Translations under genes and position numbers: made by a program
Shown: positions 8,556-17,197 of the stretch, in pieces
Layout of the letters: each line of letters opens with the position of its first letter
Position numbering within the stretch: position 1 is the first letter of the stretch
NCBI RefSeq assembly: GCF_000428985.1
Contig: NZ_AUAZ01000034.1
Location: forward strand, 1-44,196
Direction: 5' to 3'
DNA length: 44,196 nucleotides
Origin: Marinobacterium litorale DSM 23545
GTDB taxonomy: Bacteria > Pseudomonadota > Gammaproteobacteria > Pseudomonadales > Balneatricaceae
Notes under the pieces: model-generated
Database searches by the model: none
Told to the model about the DNA's origin: nothing
The model's input: the letters and a program-made list of their open reading frames with translations, nothing else

Positions 8556-8727
8556 CAGACGTCGCTTGTCAATTCGCGTTATTCCTCCGAATATCCAACT
8601 ATGCCAGCTAAATGATAGCGACGAACTGACGTGATCATTCTGCGAGCATTTAGAGAATAGTCACAATCAGATGTGGTTATATTTTTCTGCTGGTTGTTTC
8701 AACTGCATGAATAATAAGGAGAAGTAT

Positions 8728-9558
8728 ATGAACGCCATCGCTGAACAGCTTCGTAAAAGCGGCCGCACTTCGATCTATCAGCCTGAGCAAGAAGGTCTGA
8801 TTTATCCTGAAGAGCCGTCTTTCTCTTCTCGTGAAGAAGAGCGCCGTCATCTTAAAGAGCGCCTGGTAGGGGCGTGTCGGGCATTTGCTTTGCACGGGCT
8901 GGATTATGGGTTTGCCGGTCACCTCACAGTACGTGATCCTATTGATCCGAGCCTTTACTGGACCAACCCGATGGCAGTGCATTTTGCCGATGTGAAAGTT
9001 TCAAATTTGATCCTTGCGGATCACGAGGGTACGGTCGTGGAGGGCGACTACGCCATCAATAGAGCCGGATTTGTGCTTCATGCTGCAATTCACGAGGCAC
9101 ATCCCGATATTGTAGCGATGTGTCATGCTCATACAGTCTACGGCTCCGCATTTGCAGCTCTCGGTAAAGAGCTTCTTCCTATGACGCAGGATGCTTGTGC
9201 ATTCTACGAAGACCATGTTGTTATCCTCGATGAAGCCGGCCAAGTTGCAGTTGAAACGAAGGCGGGACACAAGGTTGCTGACGCATTTAAAGGTGTAAAG
9301 GCAGCAATTCACCAAAATCATGGTCTGCTTACCGCTAGCCGTCATAGTATTGAAGCCGCTGCGTTTTGGTTTATTGCTCTAGAGCGCTGCTGCCAACAGC
9401 AGTTGATGATCGAAGCTACAGGTCAGGTTCCTAAACTGGTTACTCAAGATCGTGCTCGTTATAGCCGCGAACATGTGGGCAGCGAATATATCGGTTGGCT
9501 ACACTTTCAGCCAATTTGGGAGCAATTGGTAAAGGCACAGCCTGACATGTTTAGCTGA
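8728..9558 (+). CDS. Class II aldolase/adducin-family protein (possible decarboxylase)
   Basis: A 276-residue cytosolic protein of the class II aldolase/adducin fold. Zn-binding histidines are visible in CHAHTVYGSAF and in the later AIHQNHGLLT motif, and LYWTNP marks the substrate pocket region. I chose ATG 8728 because AAGGAG lies six bases upstream; in-frame ATGs at 8671 and 8707 have no comparable site. Family members include sugar-phosphate aldolases and decarboxylases of hydroxylated aromatic dicarboxylates. The neighbouring Rieske oxygenase makes a decarboxylase role attractive, but that is inference. It is followed by a strong terminator, so it may be monocistronic under the divergent LysR regulator. 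Confidence 0.85.
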   Translation: MNAIAEQLRKSGRTSIYQPEQEGLIYPEEPSFSSREEERRHLKERLVGACRAFALHGLDYGFAGHLTVRDPIDPSLYWTNPMAVHFADVKVSNLILADHEGTVVEGDYAINRAGFVLHAAIHEAHPDIVAMCHAHTVYGSAFAALGKELLPMTQDACAFYEDHVVILDEAGQVAVETKAGHKVADAFKGVKAAIHQNHGLLTASRHSIEAAAFWFIALERCCQQQLMIEATGQVPKLVTQDRARYSREHVGSEYIGWLHFQPIWEQLVKAQPDMFS

Positions 9559-9571
9559 TAGGTATGTGGAC

Positions 9572-9618
9572 AATAGCAGCCTGTTAATAATCGATTGTTA
9601 CAGGCTGCTATTTAATTT
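9572..9618 (+). terminator. Rho-independent terminator after the aldolase gene
   Basis: A perfect 13-bp stem (AATAGCAGCCTGT / ACAGGCTGCTATT; arms 9572-9584 and 9600-9612) is followed by a T-rich TTAATTTT tract. It lies just past the aldolase stop on the plus strand. Confidence 0.8.
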
Positions 9619-9674
9619 TCCCTGTGTTTCAAAAAAGTGCTTTTTAAAGCATAAAAAATAAGTGGAGGCATGGG

Positions 9675-10436
9675 ATGAAGTTGTTACAATTTCAAAACGT
9701 CGTCATCAGCACAGACGACAATCAGTTTGATATTGCAGAATCTGTGGCGATGATGTTTGCAGAATATGGTGCAAATGTGTCGATCCTGAGTAAAGATAGA
9801 GTCCAAGCCGATAAGCTACTAAGCGCTCTAGGTGGCGCTGGCTTCCATGTGGATTGTGATATATATAAAAAAGAATCTTGTGAAAAAGCCTGTAAATTAG
9901 TTTACGAAACTTGGGGCAAAGTTGATGTGCTTGTAAATTTACCAGGAATGACACAGGATAAATGCATTTTAAGTATTGATCCTGAAGAACTGGCTGAAAA
10001 TTTCAGTTGCAGTATATTTAGTATGGTTTGTATTAATCAGACTGTTTCTGGATATATGAAAAAAAATGGAGGTGGATCGATTATTAATATAATGCCTCCT
10101 GATAAGATTAATGATCAAGCCCATACGTCATCGCATTATGGTGCAGTAAAAGAGTGCTTGGTTAAGTTATGTAAGTCGTTCGCCCAAGATTTAGCTGAAA
10201 GCAAAATAAGAGTAAATGTTGTAACCCCTGGTTTTATAAATCGTGGTTTTACTGTATCTCATCTGGGGTATGGCGCCTATGAATGTGCTATATCACGCAT
10301 CCCGCTAAGACGAGGGGGGCGCGTCGAGGATATTGCCGGAAGTAGTATATTTCTGGCATCTCCTTTATCAACATACATTACTGGTATGGAAATGTTTGTC
10401 GATGGAGGGGTTCATTATATAAATAGCTCAAGCTAA
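9675..10436 (+). CDS. Divergent SDR-family protein lacking the glycine-rich cofactor motif
   Basis: A 253-residue protein of short-chain dehydrogenase/reductase fold. The C-terminal part is typical: Y-G-A-V-K in HYGAVKECLVKL (about residue 155), RVNVVTPGFI, and an ending like SDR enzymes (YITGMEMFVDGG). The N-terminal TGxxxGIG nucleotide motif is replaced by ISTDDNQFDI, the NNAG motif reads NLPG, and the catalytic serine region reads NIMPPDK. It may therefore bind NAD(P)H poorly or have a non-redox role. GGAGG lies six bases before ATG 9675. It is unusually AT-rich. The next gene is a canonical SDR 56 nt downstream in the same direction. Confidence 0.8.
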   Translation: MKLLQFQNVVISTDDNQFDIAESVAMMFAEYGANVSILSKDRVQADKLLSALGGAGFHVDCDIYKKESCEKACKLVYETWGKVDVLVNLPGMTQDKCILSIDPEELAENFSCSIFSMVCINQTVSGYMKKNGGGSIINIMPPDKINDQAHTSSHYGAVKECLVKLCKSFAQDLAESKIRVNVVTPGFINRGFTVSHLGYGAYECAISRIPLRRGGRVEDIAGSSIFLASPLSTYITGMEMFVDGGVHYINSSS

Positions 10437-10492
10437 AGCAAGTATATCATTGTAATAGTGTCTATTAAAAAACGCAAAATAAGGCTATTTTC

Positions 10493-11269
10493 GTGTCTAG
10501 AACAGCTTTTATTACCGGCGCAACCTCTGGGTTCGGCTTGGCATGCGCACGGCGATTGGCTAGCGCTAACTGGAATTTGGTTCTCGTAGGACGTCGAGAA
10601 GAACGGCTTGCAGCGTTGGAAATCGAGCTTTTGGAGCGCTGTAAAGTAAAAACTCTAACGCTTGATGTCCGAGATTCAGAAGCTATTAACCATAGCATTG
10701 AGACACTGCCTGAACCATTTAAAAATATAAGTTTATTGTTGAACAATGCGGGTTTGGCATTGGGGACTGAGCTTGCTCAAAACTGCAAGTTATCCCGCTG
10801 GCAGCAGATGATCGACACAAATATAAGTGGAGTTGCTGCAGTGACCCACGCACTTTTACCTACAATTATTCGTTACGGTAAAGGTGCATGTATTATAAAC
10901 TTGGGGTCTATTGCAGGTCGCTGGCCTTATCCAGGGGGCAACGTTTACTGTGGTACTAAAGCATTCGTTGAGCAGTTTTCAAACGCTTTGAGGTGCGATT
11001 TGGCGGGCACAGGAGTCCGTGTAACAAACATAGCACCTGGGCTCGCTGAGAGCGAATTCACCCTAGTTCGTACAGGGGGAGACACAGGTGCTCATGAAGA
11101 ACTTTACAAAGGAGCGAACCCTATTAAACCTGAAGATATCGCTGACGTAGTTTATTGGATAGCGACTCTTCCTCCTCATCTTAACATCAATCAGCTTGAA
11201 ATAATGCCAGTATCACAGGCATGGTCTCCTTTAGCGATATATAGGTGGTATAGCGATATAGAAGAGTAA
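10493..11269 (+). CDS. SDR-family oxidoreductase (YdfG-like)
   Basis: A 258-residue NAD(P)-dependent dehydrogenase/reductase with intact motifs: TGATSGFG (residues 9-16), NNAG (about 84-87), a serine in NLGSIAGRW and the catalytic YCGTK. The sequence resembles YdfG-type enzymes that oxidise 3-hydroxy acids or reduce malonic semialdehyde. The start is GTG 10493 with AAGG eight bases before it; no ATG fits better. It probably forms an operon with the upstream degenerate SDR. In this setting it could oxidise a diol or hydroxy acid made by the Rieske or aldolase steps, but the substrate cannot be read from sequence. Confidence 0.87.
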   Translation: MSRTAFITGATSGFGLACARRLASANWNLVLVGRREERLAALEIELLERCKVKTLTLDVRDSEAINHSIETLPEPFKNISLLLNNAGLALGTELAQNCKLSRWQQMIDTNISGVAAVTHALLPTIIRYGKGACIINLGSIAGRWPYPGGNVYCGTKAFVEQFSNALRCDLAGTGVRVTNIAPGLAESEFTLVRTGGDTGAHEELYKGANPIKPEDIADVVYWIATLPPHLNINQLEIMPVSQAWSPLAIYRWYSDIEE

Positions 11270-11405
11270 TAATATATCGCCGGTATTATATATCGCTACA
11301 ACTAAATATATAATTGGTGATGATCTTTTTACTCCGCTATCCCGTGCTTTTTTGGAAGCCAGAAGTGTTGATGTATTTTGTTTTTGTGGCAATCGATTAT
11401 TACAT

Positions 11406-12510
11406 ATGAGTGATTCTGTAATATTAAAAGATCTAACAGGTAACTTTGAAGATCGCTTTAAGATTAAAAATGTGAACTGGGTTATTAATCCTGCTCAACA
11501 TTGGGTGATAACTGGAACTAATGGATCGGGCAAATCTGCTTTGGCGGCCGTGTTGGCTGGTGTGGGCTAAATCGAATCCGGAATGATTTTTAATCTTCCA
11601 AGAAAAGTAGAGATTTTTAATTTGAAGTTCAATTTGAATTAATCGCTGGAGAAATTAAAAAAGATGATTCAGATATAATGGACGTTGTATCCGTCGGTAC
11701 TCCTGTTAGAGAATTTATTTTCTCGCAATGTTTTGACCCTTCACTGGCAACTACTTTAACAAATAAGTTTGGTATTTCAGATTTTCTGGATCGGTCGTTT
11801 CGTAAACTTTCTACGGGCGAAACTCGAAAGGTGATGCTAATTCGATCTCTTTCTCGAAAGCCAGATTTGCTCATATTCTATGAACCATTTGATGGGTTAG
11901 ACGCCAACAGCTTATATATCCTCTACGAGTATCTTGATTGCCTTTTCGATAAAGTCGCTATGGTTATGGTGCTTAATCAATTTGATGAAATACCTAGGTT
12001 TATCACTCATTTTTCCTATATGGAAAAGGGTGAGTTAGTACTTAAAGTTAATCGTGCCGACGAGGATGTCTTTAGCGAGTTGTATCATCTAATACACCTT
12101 AAAAATACAGATTTTGACATCCCTTTAGCGGATTTACATAACCCACCACCTCAGTTAGATCCAATTTATCCTTTGGTTCGGCTTAAAAATGTTAAAAATC
12201 AATACGGCGAATCTATAGTTTCCGAAGGCCTAAATTGGACTATTGAACCCGGCCAACATTGGCAACTAAGCGGGCCTAATGGAAGTGGTAAAACAGGTAT
12301 ATTATCCTTAATAACAGGCAATCATCCTCAGTGTTATGTGAATGACATTTTTTTTGGAGGTTTAAACGTGGTAATGGGGAAAGTATCTGGCAAATCAAAA
12401 AGTATATTGGATATGTTTCCACTTCGCTGCATTGGGAATATCGTGTCTGATGTAGTTGCAAAAGTGTGATTTTGTCTGGATTATATGACAGTATCGGAAT
12501 GTGCTGTGGA
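11406..12510 (+). pseudogene. modF: Decayed modF-like double ABC ATPase
   Basis: Remnant of a protein with two fused ABC ATPase domains, as in ModF/PhrA. The first Walker A (GTNGSGKSALAAVLAG) is followed by an in-frame stop at 11568-11570. A frameshift around 11615-11640 restores reading into the region at 11678. LSTGETRK is the signature motif, and Walker B reads LLIFYEPFDGLD with the usual Asp replaced by Tyr. The second Walker A (GPNGSGKTGIL) is followed by at least three frame changes between about 12345 and 12480: GESIWQIKKYIGYVS, then VSDVVAKV, then VILSGLYDSIGM are each in a different frame. The last third of the second domain is missing. The boundaries are approximate. Confidence 0.85.
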
Positions 12511-12578
12511 TTCAACTGGTCATCGCAACACTCTGAGCACTACCGCATTTAACCCAAGACTGCCCTACGCCCAAATAA

Positions 12579-12598
12579 AAAGGCCCCGAAGGGCCTTT
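12579..12598 (-). terminator. Rho-independent terminator of amtB (first copy)
   Basis: AAAGGCCC-CGAA-GGGCCTTT hairpin; on the minus strand it is followed by a T-run. It sits 29 nt past the amtB stop. A 33-nt block containing it (12577-12609) is identical to 14151-14183 downstream of folD. Confidence 0.88.
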
Positions 12599-12627
12599 GA
12601 TGGAGGGCTAAACATAACGCCTAAACG

Positions 12628-13890
12628 TTATTTGTTGACGTGCTCTGGACCGAATTCCGGATACGCGTGCATTCCACACTCGTGAAGGTCCATGCCTTCC
12701 GCTTCCTCTTCTTCGCTGACGCGGATGCCCATCACGGCTTTGATAACCAGCAGGACGATGAAGCTGGCGATAAACATCCAGGCGAAGGTTGCTGCTGTGC
12801 CGATCAGCTGTCCCATGAAGGTGGCATCGGGGTTGGTGATGAGTACGGCGAAGATGCCCCAGATACCGGCGGAGCCGTGGACGGAGATTGCGCCGACCGG
12901 GTCATCCAGCTTCAGGCGATCCAGCAGGAGTACGGAGAAGACAACAACGACACCGCCGATGGCGCCGATGAAGCTGGCCATACCGGCGCTGGGCAGCAGC
13001 GGTTCGGCGGTGATGGCCACGAGACCGGCCAGTGCACCGTTGATGGTCATGGTCAGGTCGGTCTTGCCAAACAGGGCGCGGGCCACAAGGGCTGCGACAA
13101 CCATACCGGCGGCAGCGGCGGCGTTGGTGTTTACGAAGATTTTGGCAACGGCGTTGGCTTCTTCAACGTTGGCGATTTTCAGCTCGGAACCGCCATTGAA
13201 GCCGAACCAGCCCATCCAGAGGATGAACATACCCAGGGTGGCCATCGGCAGGTTGGCACCGGGGATGGCGCGCACTTCACCGTTAGGGCCAAACTTGCCT
13301 TTACGTGGGCCGACCAGAATAACGGCGGCCAACGCAGCGGCCGCACCGGCCATATGCACGACAACGGAGCCTGCAAAGTCCTGGAAGCCTAGCTGATCCA
13401 GGAAACCACCGCCCCATTTCCAGTAGCCTTCCACCGGGTAGATCACGGCAACCATAAACACCGCGAAGATCAGGAACGGCCACAGCTTCATGCGCTCGGC
13501 CACTGCACCGGAGACAATGGACATGGTGGCGGCTGCGAATACGGCCTGGAAGATAAAGTCGGCCATGGCGGAGTAGTAAGGCGCTCCGTCCCCACCTGCG
13601 ATGACATCGTCGGTGCTGTTATCGCCGCCCAGCATGAAATCGATACCGGGAATGACCGAGCTGATCGGATCAGCCGGATACATGATGTTGTAGCCCACGA
13701 CCAGATAGACAATACACGCGATGCCGTAGAGCAGTGCGTTTTTGTTCAGGATCTCGACCGTGTTCTTGCCACGTACCAGCCCGGATTCAAGCATGGCGAA
13801 ACCCGCCGCCATCCACATCACCAACGCGGTACACATCAGGAAGTAAAAAGTATCCAGAGCATAGCCCAGTTCCAATACCATTGTCTCCAT
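12628..13890 (-). CDS. amtB: Ammonium transporter (Amt family), copy 1
   Basis: A 420-residue polytopic inner-membrane channel for ammonium. Conserved Amt blocks are visible: ALVMWMAAGFAMLESGLVRGKN, the AGSVVVHMAGAAAALAA helix with a pore histidine, and VHGSAGIWGIFA with the second pore histidine. I chose ATG 13890, preceded by GGAGAG, rather than a start 39 bases upstream. No glnK gene is adjacent, although PII control is usual for this family. It lies downstream of folD in the direction of the N-methylglutamate operon, but a terminator and its own sigma-54-like promoter separate it. It probably recovers ammonium lost by diffusion during methylamine growth, or serves nitrogen-limited uptake. 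Confidence 0.95.
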   Translation of the reverse strand: METMVLELGYALDTFYFLMCTALVMWMAAGFAMLESGLVRGKNTVEILNKNALLYGIACIVYLVVGYNIMYPADPISSVIPGIDFMLGGDNSTDDVIAGGDGAPYYSAMADFIFQAVFAAATMSIVSGAVAERMKLWPFLIFAVFMVAVIYPVEGYWKWGGGFLDQLGFQDFAGSVVVHMAGAAAALAAVILVGPRKGKFGPNGEVRAIPGANLPMATLGMFILWMGWFGFNGGSELKIANVEEANAVAKIFVNTNAAAAAGMVVAALVARALFGKTDLTMTINGALAGLVAITAEPLLPSAGMASFIGAIGGVVVVFSVLLLDRLKLDDPVGAISVHGSAGIWGIFAVLITNPDATFMGQLIGTAATFAWMFIASFIVLLVIKAVMGIRVSEEEEAEGMDLHECGMHAYPEFGPEHVNK

Positions 13891-13961
13891 TTGTTCTCTC
13901 CAAAATCGGTCAGGGCAAACGCCACACACCAGCGTTCTAAAACCCCTTTAGGGAATATTTA

Positions 13962-13994
13962 TTTCCTACTACGAATAAGCAATGAATAGACCAA
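13962..13994 (-). promoter_or_regulatory. Sigma-54-type promoter of amtB copy 1 with adjacent dyad
   Basis: On the minus strand TTGGTCTATTCATTGCT gives GG-N10-GC spacing, the -24/-12 pattern of sigma-54 promoters (13977-13994). Immediately downstream lies a dyad that reads TTTCCT-ACT-ACGAAT on the plus strand (13962-13976). It is an imperfect form of the TTTCCY-N3-AGGAAW motif seen at four other promoters in the window. The dyad would cover about -11 to +4. Confidence 0.6.
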
Positions 13995-14152
13995 CTTTGC
14001 GTATACGGCTGTTTTTCAAGGCTTATGGGGAGAAATCAGGGGTTGTCGGGTAAAAACCGTCCCCAAATAGGGGCACTCGAAATTTGCGAGCCCTTTTTAA
14101 GTGCATACGGGTTCTTAGCAGTGAACGGAAAGGGGCGTTTTCAGATATAGAA

Positions 14153-14172
14153 AAAGGCCCCGAAGGGCCTTT
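14153..14172 (-). terminator. Rho-independent terminator after folD
   Basis: AAAGGCCC-CGAA-GGGCCTTT hairpin with A-run on the plus-strand 5' side, i.e. a U-tract for minus transcription. It ends the purU-to-folD operon. The surrounding 33 nt are identical to those of the amtB terminator at 12577-12609. Confidence 0.85.
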
Positions 14173-14208
14173 GATGGAGGGCTTAACGCCGAAAAGGTTT
14201 AAACGTAT

Positions 14209-15069
14209 TCAGGCCGCTTCCATGGCCTCACAGGCTTCCAGTGTATTCTGTAGCAGGCAGGCGATGGTCATCGGTCCAACACCGCCGGGCACGGGCGTAA
14301 TCGCTGCAGCCCGTTCCTTGGCCGTATCAAAGTCCACATCCCCGGCCAGTTTGCCGGTATCCAGGCGGTTGATACCCACATCCAGTACCACGGCACCGGG
14401 CTTGAGCCATTCCCCCTTGATAAACTTCGGAATACCCACGGCGGCGACCACAATGTCGGCGCGCGCCAGCTCGGCTTGCAGATCTTTGGTTTTGGAGTGG
14501 CAGACAGTCACCGTTGCCCGCTCCATCAGCAGTTCCAGAGCAACCGGTCGGCCCACAATGTTAGAGGCGCCGATGATGACCGCATTTTTGCCCATGGGAT
14601 CAATTCCGTAGGCCTTGAGCAGACGCATACAGCCATAGGGTGTGCAGGGCCGCAGTGTCGGTGCTTTTCCGGCCAGGCGCCCCAGGTTATAGGGGTGAAA
14701 ACCATCCACATCCTTGGCCGGATCGATCCGCTCGATCACCGACTGCACCTCAATGTGCTTGGGCAAAGGGAGCTGCACCAGGATGCCGTGAATCTCAGGG
14801 TCGGCATTGAGATCATCGATCAGCGACAACAGATCGCCCTGGGTGGTTTCCACGGCCATCCGGTAGCTGCGCGAGATGAAGCCCACTTCCTCACACGCCT
14901 TCACTTTGCTGCCCACGTAGACCCGGGAGGCGGGATCTTCGCCGATCAATACCACCGCCAGACCCGGAGCCGGCAGCCCCTTTTCAAGGCGAGTTTTCAC
15001 CTGTTCTGCAATTTCTTTGCGTAGGTTGGCCGCTACGGCCTTCCCGTCGATCAGCTGCGCTGTCTCCAC
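14209..15069 (-). CDS. folD: Bifunctional methylene-THF dehydrogenase / methenyl-THF cyclohydrolase
   Basis: A 286-residue cytosolic enzyme that oxidises 5,10-methylene-THF to methenyl-THF and hydrolyses it to 10-formyl-THF. The conserved [14 protein letters not shown] stretch carries the catalytic lysine. [11 protein letters not shown], the cofactor-binding [11 protein letters not shown] and the C-terminal [13 protein letters not shown] are all present at normal spacing. It is the last gene of the N-methylglutamate operon, 79 nt after mgsC. There it takes the methylene-THF released by MgdABCD and passes it on as formyl-THF to PurU, encoded as the first gene of the same run. Confidence 0.97.
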   Translation of the reverse strand: METAQLIDGKAVAANLRKEIAEQVKTRLEKGLPAPGLAVVLIGEDPASRVYVGSKVKACEEVGFISRSYRMAVETTQGDLLSLIDDLNADPEIHGILVQLPLPKHIEVQSVIERIDPAKDVDGFHPYNLGRLAGKAPTLRPCTPYGCMRLLKAYGIDPMGKNAVIIGASNIVGRPVALELLMERATVTVCHSKTKDLQAELARADIVVAAVGIPKFIKGEWLKPGAVVLDVGINRLDTGKLAGDVDFDTAKERAAAITPVPGGVGPMTIACLLQNTLEACEAMEAA

Positions 15070-15148
15070 AATCGTCTCCTGAGAGTTGAGTCGTTAAGAA
15101 ATAGGCGGGGCGTTTCCCAAGCGGGAAACGCTCCCGAAGCAGACGCGA

Positions 15149-16477
15149 TCAGAAGCCCTGGCCGGGCACCCAGGTGGTACCGGCCAGCGGTACACGGGCC
15201 ATGGCGGCAGACTCAACGGTTAACGCCACCAGATCTTCCGGTTCCAGGTTGCGCAGGTCGTTCTTGCCACAGGCGCGTGCCAGTGTCTGAGCTTCCAGCG
15301 TCAGCACACGCAGGTAGTTAGCCAGACGATGCCCGGCCGCCACCGGATCAAGACGCTTCATCAGCTCCGGATCCTGAGTCGAGATACCGGCCGGGTCTTT
15401 ACCTTCGTGATAATCGTCGTAGAAGCCGGCGGCGGATCCGATCTTTTTAAACTCTTCGTCATACATGGGGTGGTTACAGCCCAGCGCGACCAGCGCAGCG
15501 GTACCAATCGCCACGGCGTCGGCGCCCAGCGCCATGCACTTGGCCACATCGGCACCGTTACGGATACCGCCGGAGACGATCAGCTGTACCTTGCGGTGCA
15601 TACCCATCTCCTGCAGCGCCTGAACGGCCTGCGGAATAGCCGCCAGGGTCGGGATACCCACGTGTTCGATAAACACATCCTGAGTCGCGGCAGTACCGCC
15701 CTGCATGCCGTCAACGACGATGACGTCAGCACCGGCCTTCACCGCCAGTTTTACGTCGTAGTAGGTGCGGGTCGCGCCCACCTTGATGTAGATCGGTACC
15801 TGCCAGTCAGTGATCTCGCGCAGCTCCTGAATCTTGATCGCCAGATCGTCCGGGCCGGTCCAGTCCGGATGACGGCAGGCAGAGCGCTGATCGATCCCCT
15901 TGGGAAGGGTACGCATCTGCGCGACACGGTCGGTGATCTTCTGACCCAGCAGCATACCGCCGCCGCCCGGCTTGGCACCCTGGCCCAGCACCACTTCGAT
16001 GGCATCGGCCTTGCGCAGGTCGTCCGGGTTCATGCCGTAGCGGGACGGCAGGTACTGATACACCAGTTTTTTGGACTGGCCGCGCTCTTCCGGGGTCATG
16101 CCGCCATCACCGGTGGTGGTGGAAGTGCCCACTTCGGAGGCACCACGTCCCAGCGCTTCCTTGGCGTTGGCGGACAGTGCACCAAAGCTCATGCCAGCGA
16201 TGGTGATCGGGATATCCAGCTTGATCGGATTCTTCGCGAAGCGGTCACCGAGTACCACGGAGGTGTTGCACTTCTCGCGGTAACCTTCCAGCGGGTAGCG
16301 CGACATGCTGGCACCGAGAAACAGCAGATCATCAAAATGGGGCAGCTTGCGCTTGGCGCCAAAGCCGCGAATATCGTAGATGCCGGTTTCCGCAGCCCGA
16401 CGAATCTCGTGCATGGTGGTTCGGTCGAAGGTTGCTGATTCACGCAGGCCCGGGTTGACGTTGATATCGTTGCTCAT
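15149..16477 (-). CDS. mgsC: N-methylglutamate synthase subunit C (glutamate-synthase-like FMN domain)
   Basis: A 442-residue protein equivalent to the FMN/synthase domain of GltB (GlxD/MgsC type). With MgsA and MgsB it makes N-methylglutamate from methylamine-derived nitrogen carriers. Conserved blocks include IAGMSFGALSANAKEAL, GEVGTSTTTGDGGM-like ASEVGTSTTTGDGG, GAKPGGGGMLLGQK, KVGATRTYYDVKLAVKAGAD and VSGGIRNGADVAKCMALGADAV. At the place where GltB has three closely spaced 3Fe-4S cysteines, only one (ALGCNHPMYDEE) is visible. A glutamate-synthase-like protein outside the NMG pathway is the alternative, but gene order with gmaS and mgdABCD argues for mgsC. ATG 16477 follows GAGAGG. Confidence 0.92.
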   Translation of the reverse strand: MSNDINVNPGLRESATFDRTTMHEIRRAAETGIYDIRGFGAKRKLPHFDDLLFLGASMSRYPLEGYREKCNTSVVLGDRFAKNPIKLDIPITIAGMSFGALSANAKEALGRGASEVGTSTTTGDGGMTPEERGQSKKLVYQYLPSRYGMNPDDLRKADAIEVVLGQGAKPGGGGMLLGQKITDRVAQMRTLPKGIDQRSACRHPDWTGPDDLAIKIQELREITDWQVPIYIKVGATRTYYDVKLAVKAGADVIVVDGMQGGTAATQDVFIEHVGIPTLAAIPQAVQALQEMGMHRKVQLIVSGGIRNGADVAKCMALGADAVAIGTAALVALGCNHPMYDEEFKKIGSAAGFYDDYHEGKDPAGISTQDPELMKRLDPVAAGHRLANYLRVLTLEAQTLARACGKNDLRNLEPEDLVALTVESAAMARVPLAGTTWVPGQGF

Positions 16478-16501
16478 GATTCAATCCTCTCGCAATCAGG
16501 C

Positions 16502-17185
16502 TTAGTACGCCGAAACGTTGTCGACTTTGAAGTTGTACAGCTGACGGGCCGATCCATAGCGCTTGAACTGGGTCGGATCCTCATCAACACCGGCGCGGTT
16601 CAGGAGTTCGGTCAGCTCGGTAATGTGCTCGTCGCGCATCTCTTTCTCGACGCAGTCGGCACCCAGTGATTTGACGCTGCCCTTCACATAGATGTGCACT
16701 TCGTAGAGGGAGTCGCCCAGTGCGTCCCCGGCATCACCGCACACCACCAGAGAGCCTGCCTGTCCCATAAAGCAGCTCATGTGACCCACGCTGCCTTTAA
16801 CGACGATATCCACGCCCTTCATCGAGATCCCGCAACGCGCACCGGCGTTACCTTCGATCACCAGCAGGCCACCGTGCGCCGTTGCACCCGCCGCCTGGGA
16901 GGCATCGCCTTTAACGCGGACGGTGCCCGACATCATGTTTTCAGCCACGCCCTGGCCGGCGTTGCCGTGAATGGTGACGTGTGCTTTCTGGTTCATGCCC
17001 GCGCAGAAGTAGCCGGCATGGCCCTTGATATCCACAGACAGGTTTTGGTCGATACCGCATGCCAGGTTGTGCTGTCCCTTGGGGTTGAGCACTTCAAATT
17101 CGCGCTCAACGCACTCCGGGCTCTGGTCATGAAGCGCCTGGTTCAGATCGCGGACGGTCGCTTCGCTCAAATCAAAAGTTTTCAT
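16502..17185 (-). CDS. mgsB: N-methylglutamate synthase subunit B (GltB beta-helix domain)
   Basis: A 227-residue protein matching the C-terminal GXGXG beta-helix domain of glutamate synthase (GlxC/MgsB). Repeated turns such as GHAGYFCAGMNQKAHVTIHG, GNAGQGVAENMMSG, GDASQAAGATAHGG and GNAGARCGISMKG form the right-handed helix. I chose ATG 17185 because GAGGAG is eight bases upstream; an ATG at 17191 lies only two bases after it. It lies 12 nt from mgsA and 24 nt from mgsC. It has no known catalytic residues and is structural in the synthase complex. Confidence 0.92.
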   Translation of the reverse strand: MKTFDLSEATVRDLNQALHDQSPECVEREFEVLNPKGQHNLACGIDQNLSVDIKGHAGYFCAGMNQKAHVTIHGNAGQGVAENMMSGTVRVKGDASQAAGATAHGGLLVIEGNAGARCGISMKGVDIVVKGSVGHMSCFMGQAGSLVVCGDAGDALGDSLYEVHIYVKGSVKSLGADCVEKEMRDEHITELTELLNRAGVDEDPTQFKRYGSARQLYNFKVDNVSAY

Positions 17186-17197
17186 TGTCATCTCTCC

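Noticed and set aside
12640-13396. Long plus-strand open frames opposite amtB
   Set aside because: Shadows of a GC-rich coding strand; composition is low-complexity (G, D, H or A, P, S, T rich) and lacks family features.
14069-14093. GGGCACTCG...CGAGCCC imperfect dyad upstream of amtB1 as NtrC enhancer
   Set aside because: The match to the NtrC consensus is weak in both halves and it overlaps a region of GC-rich symmetry near the folD terminator.
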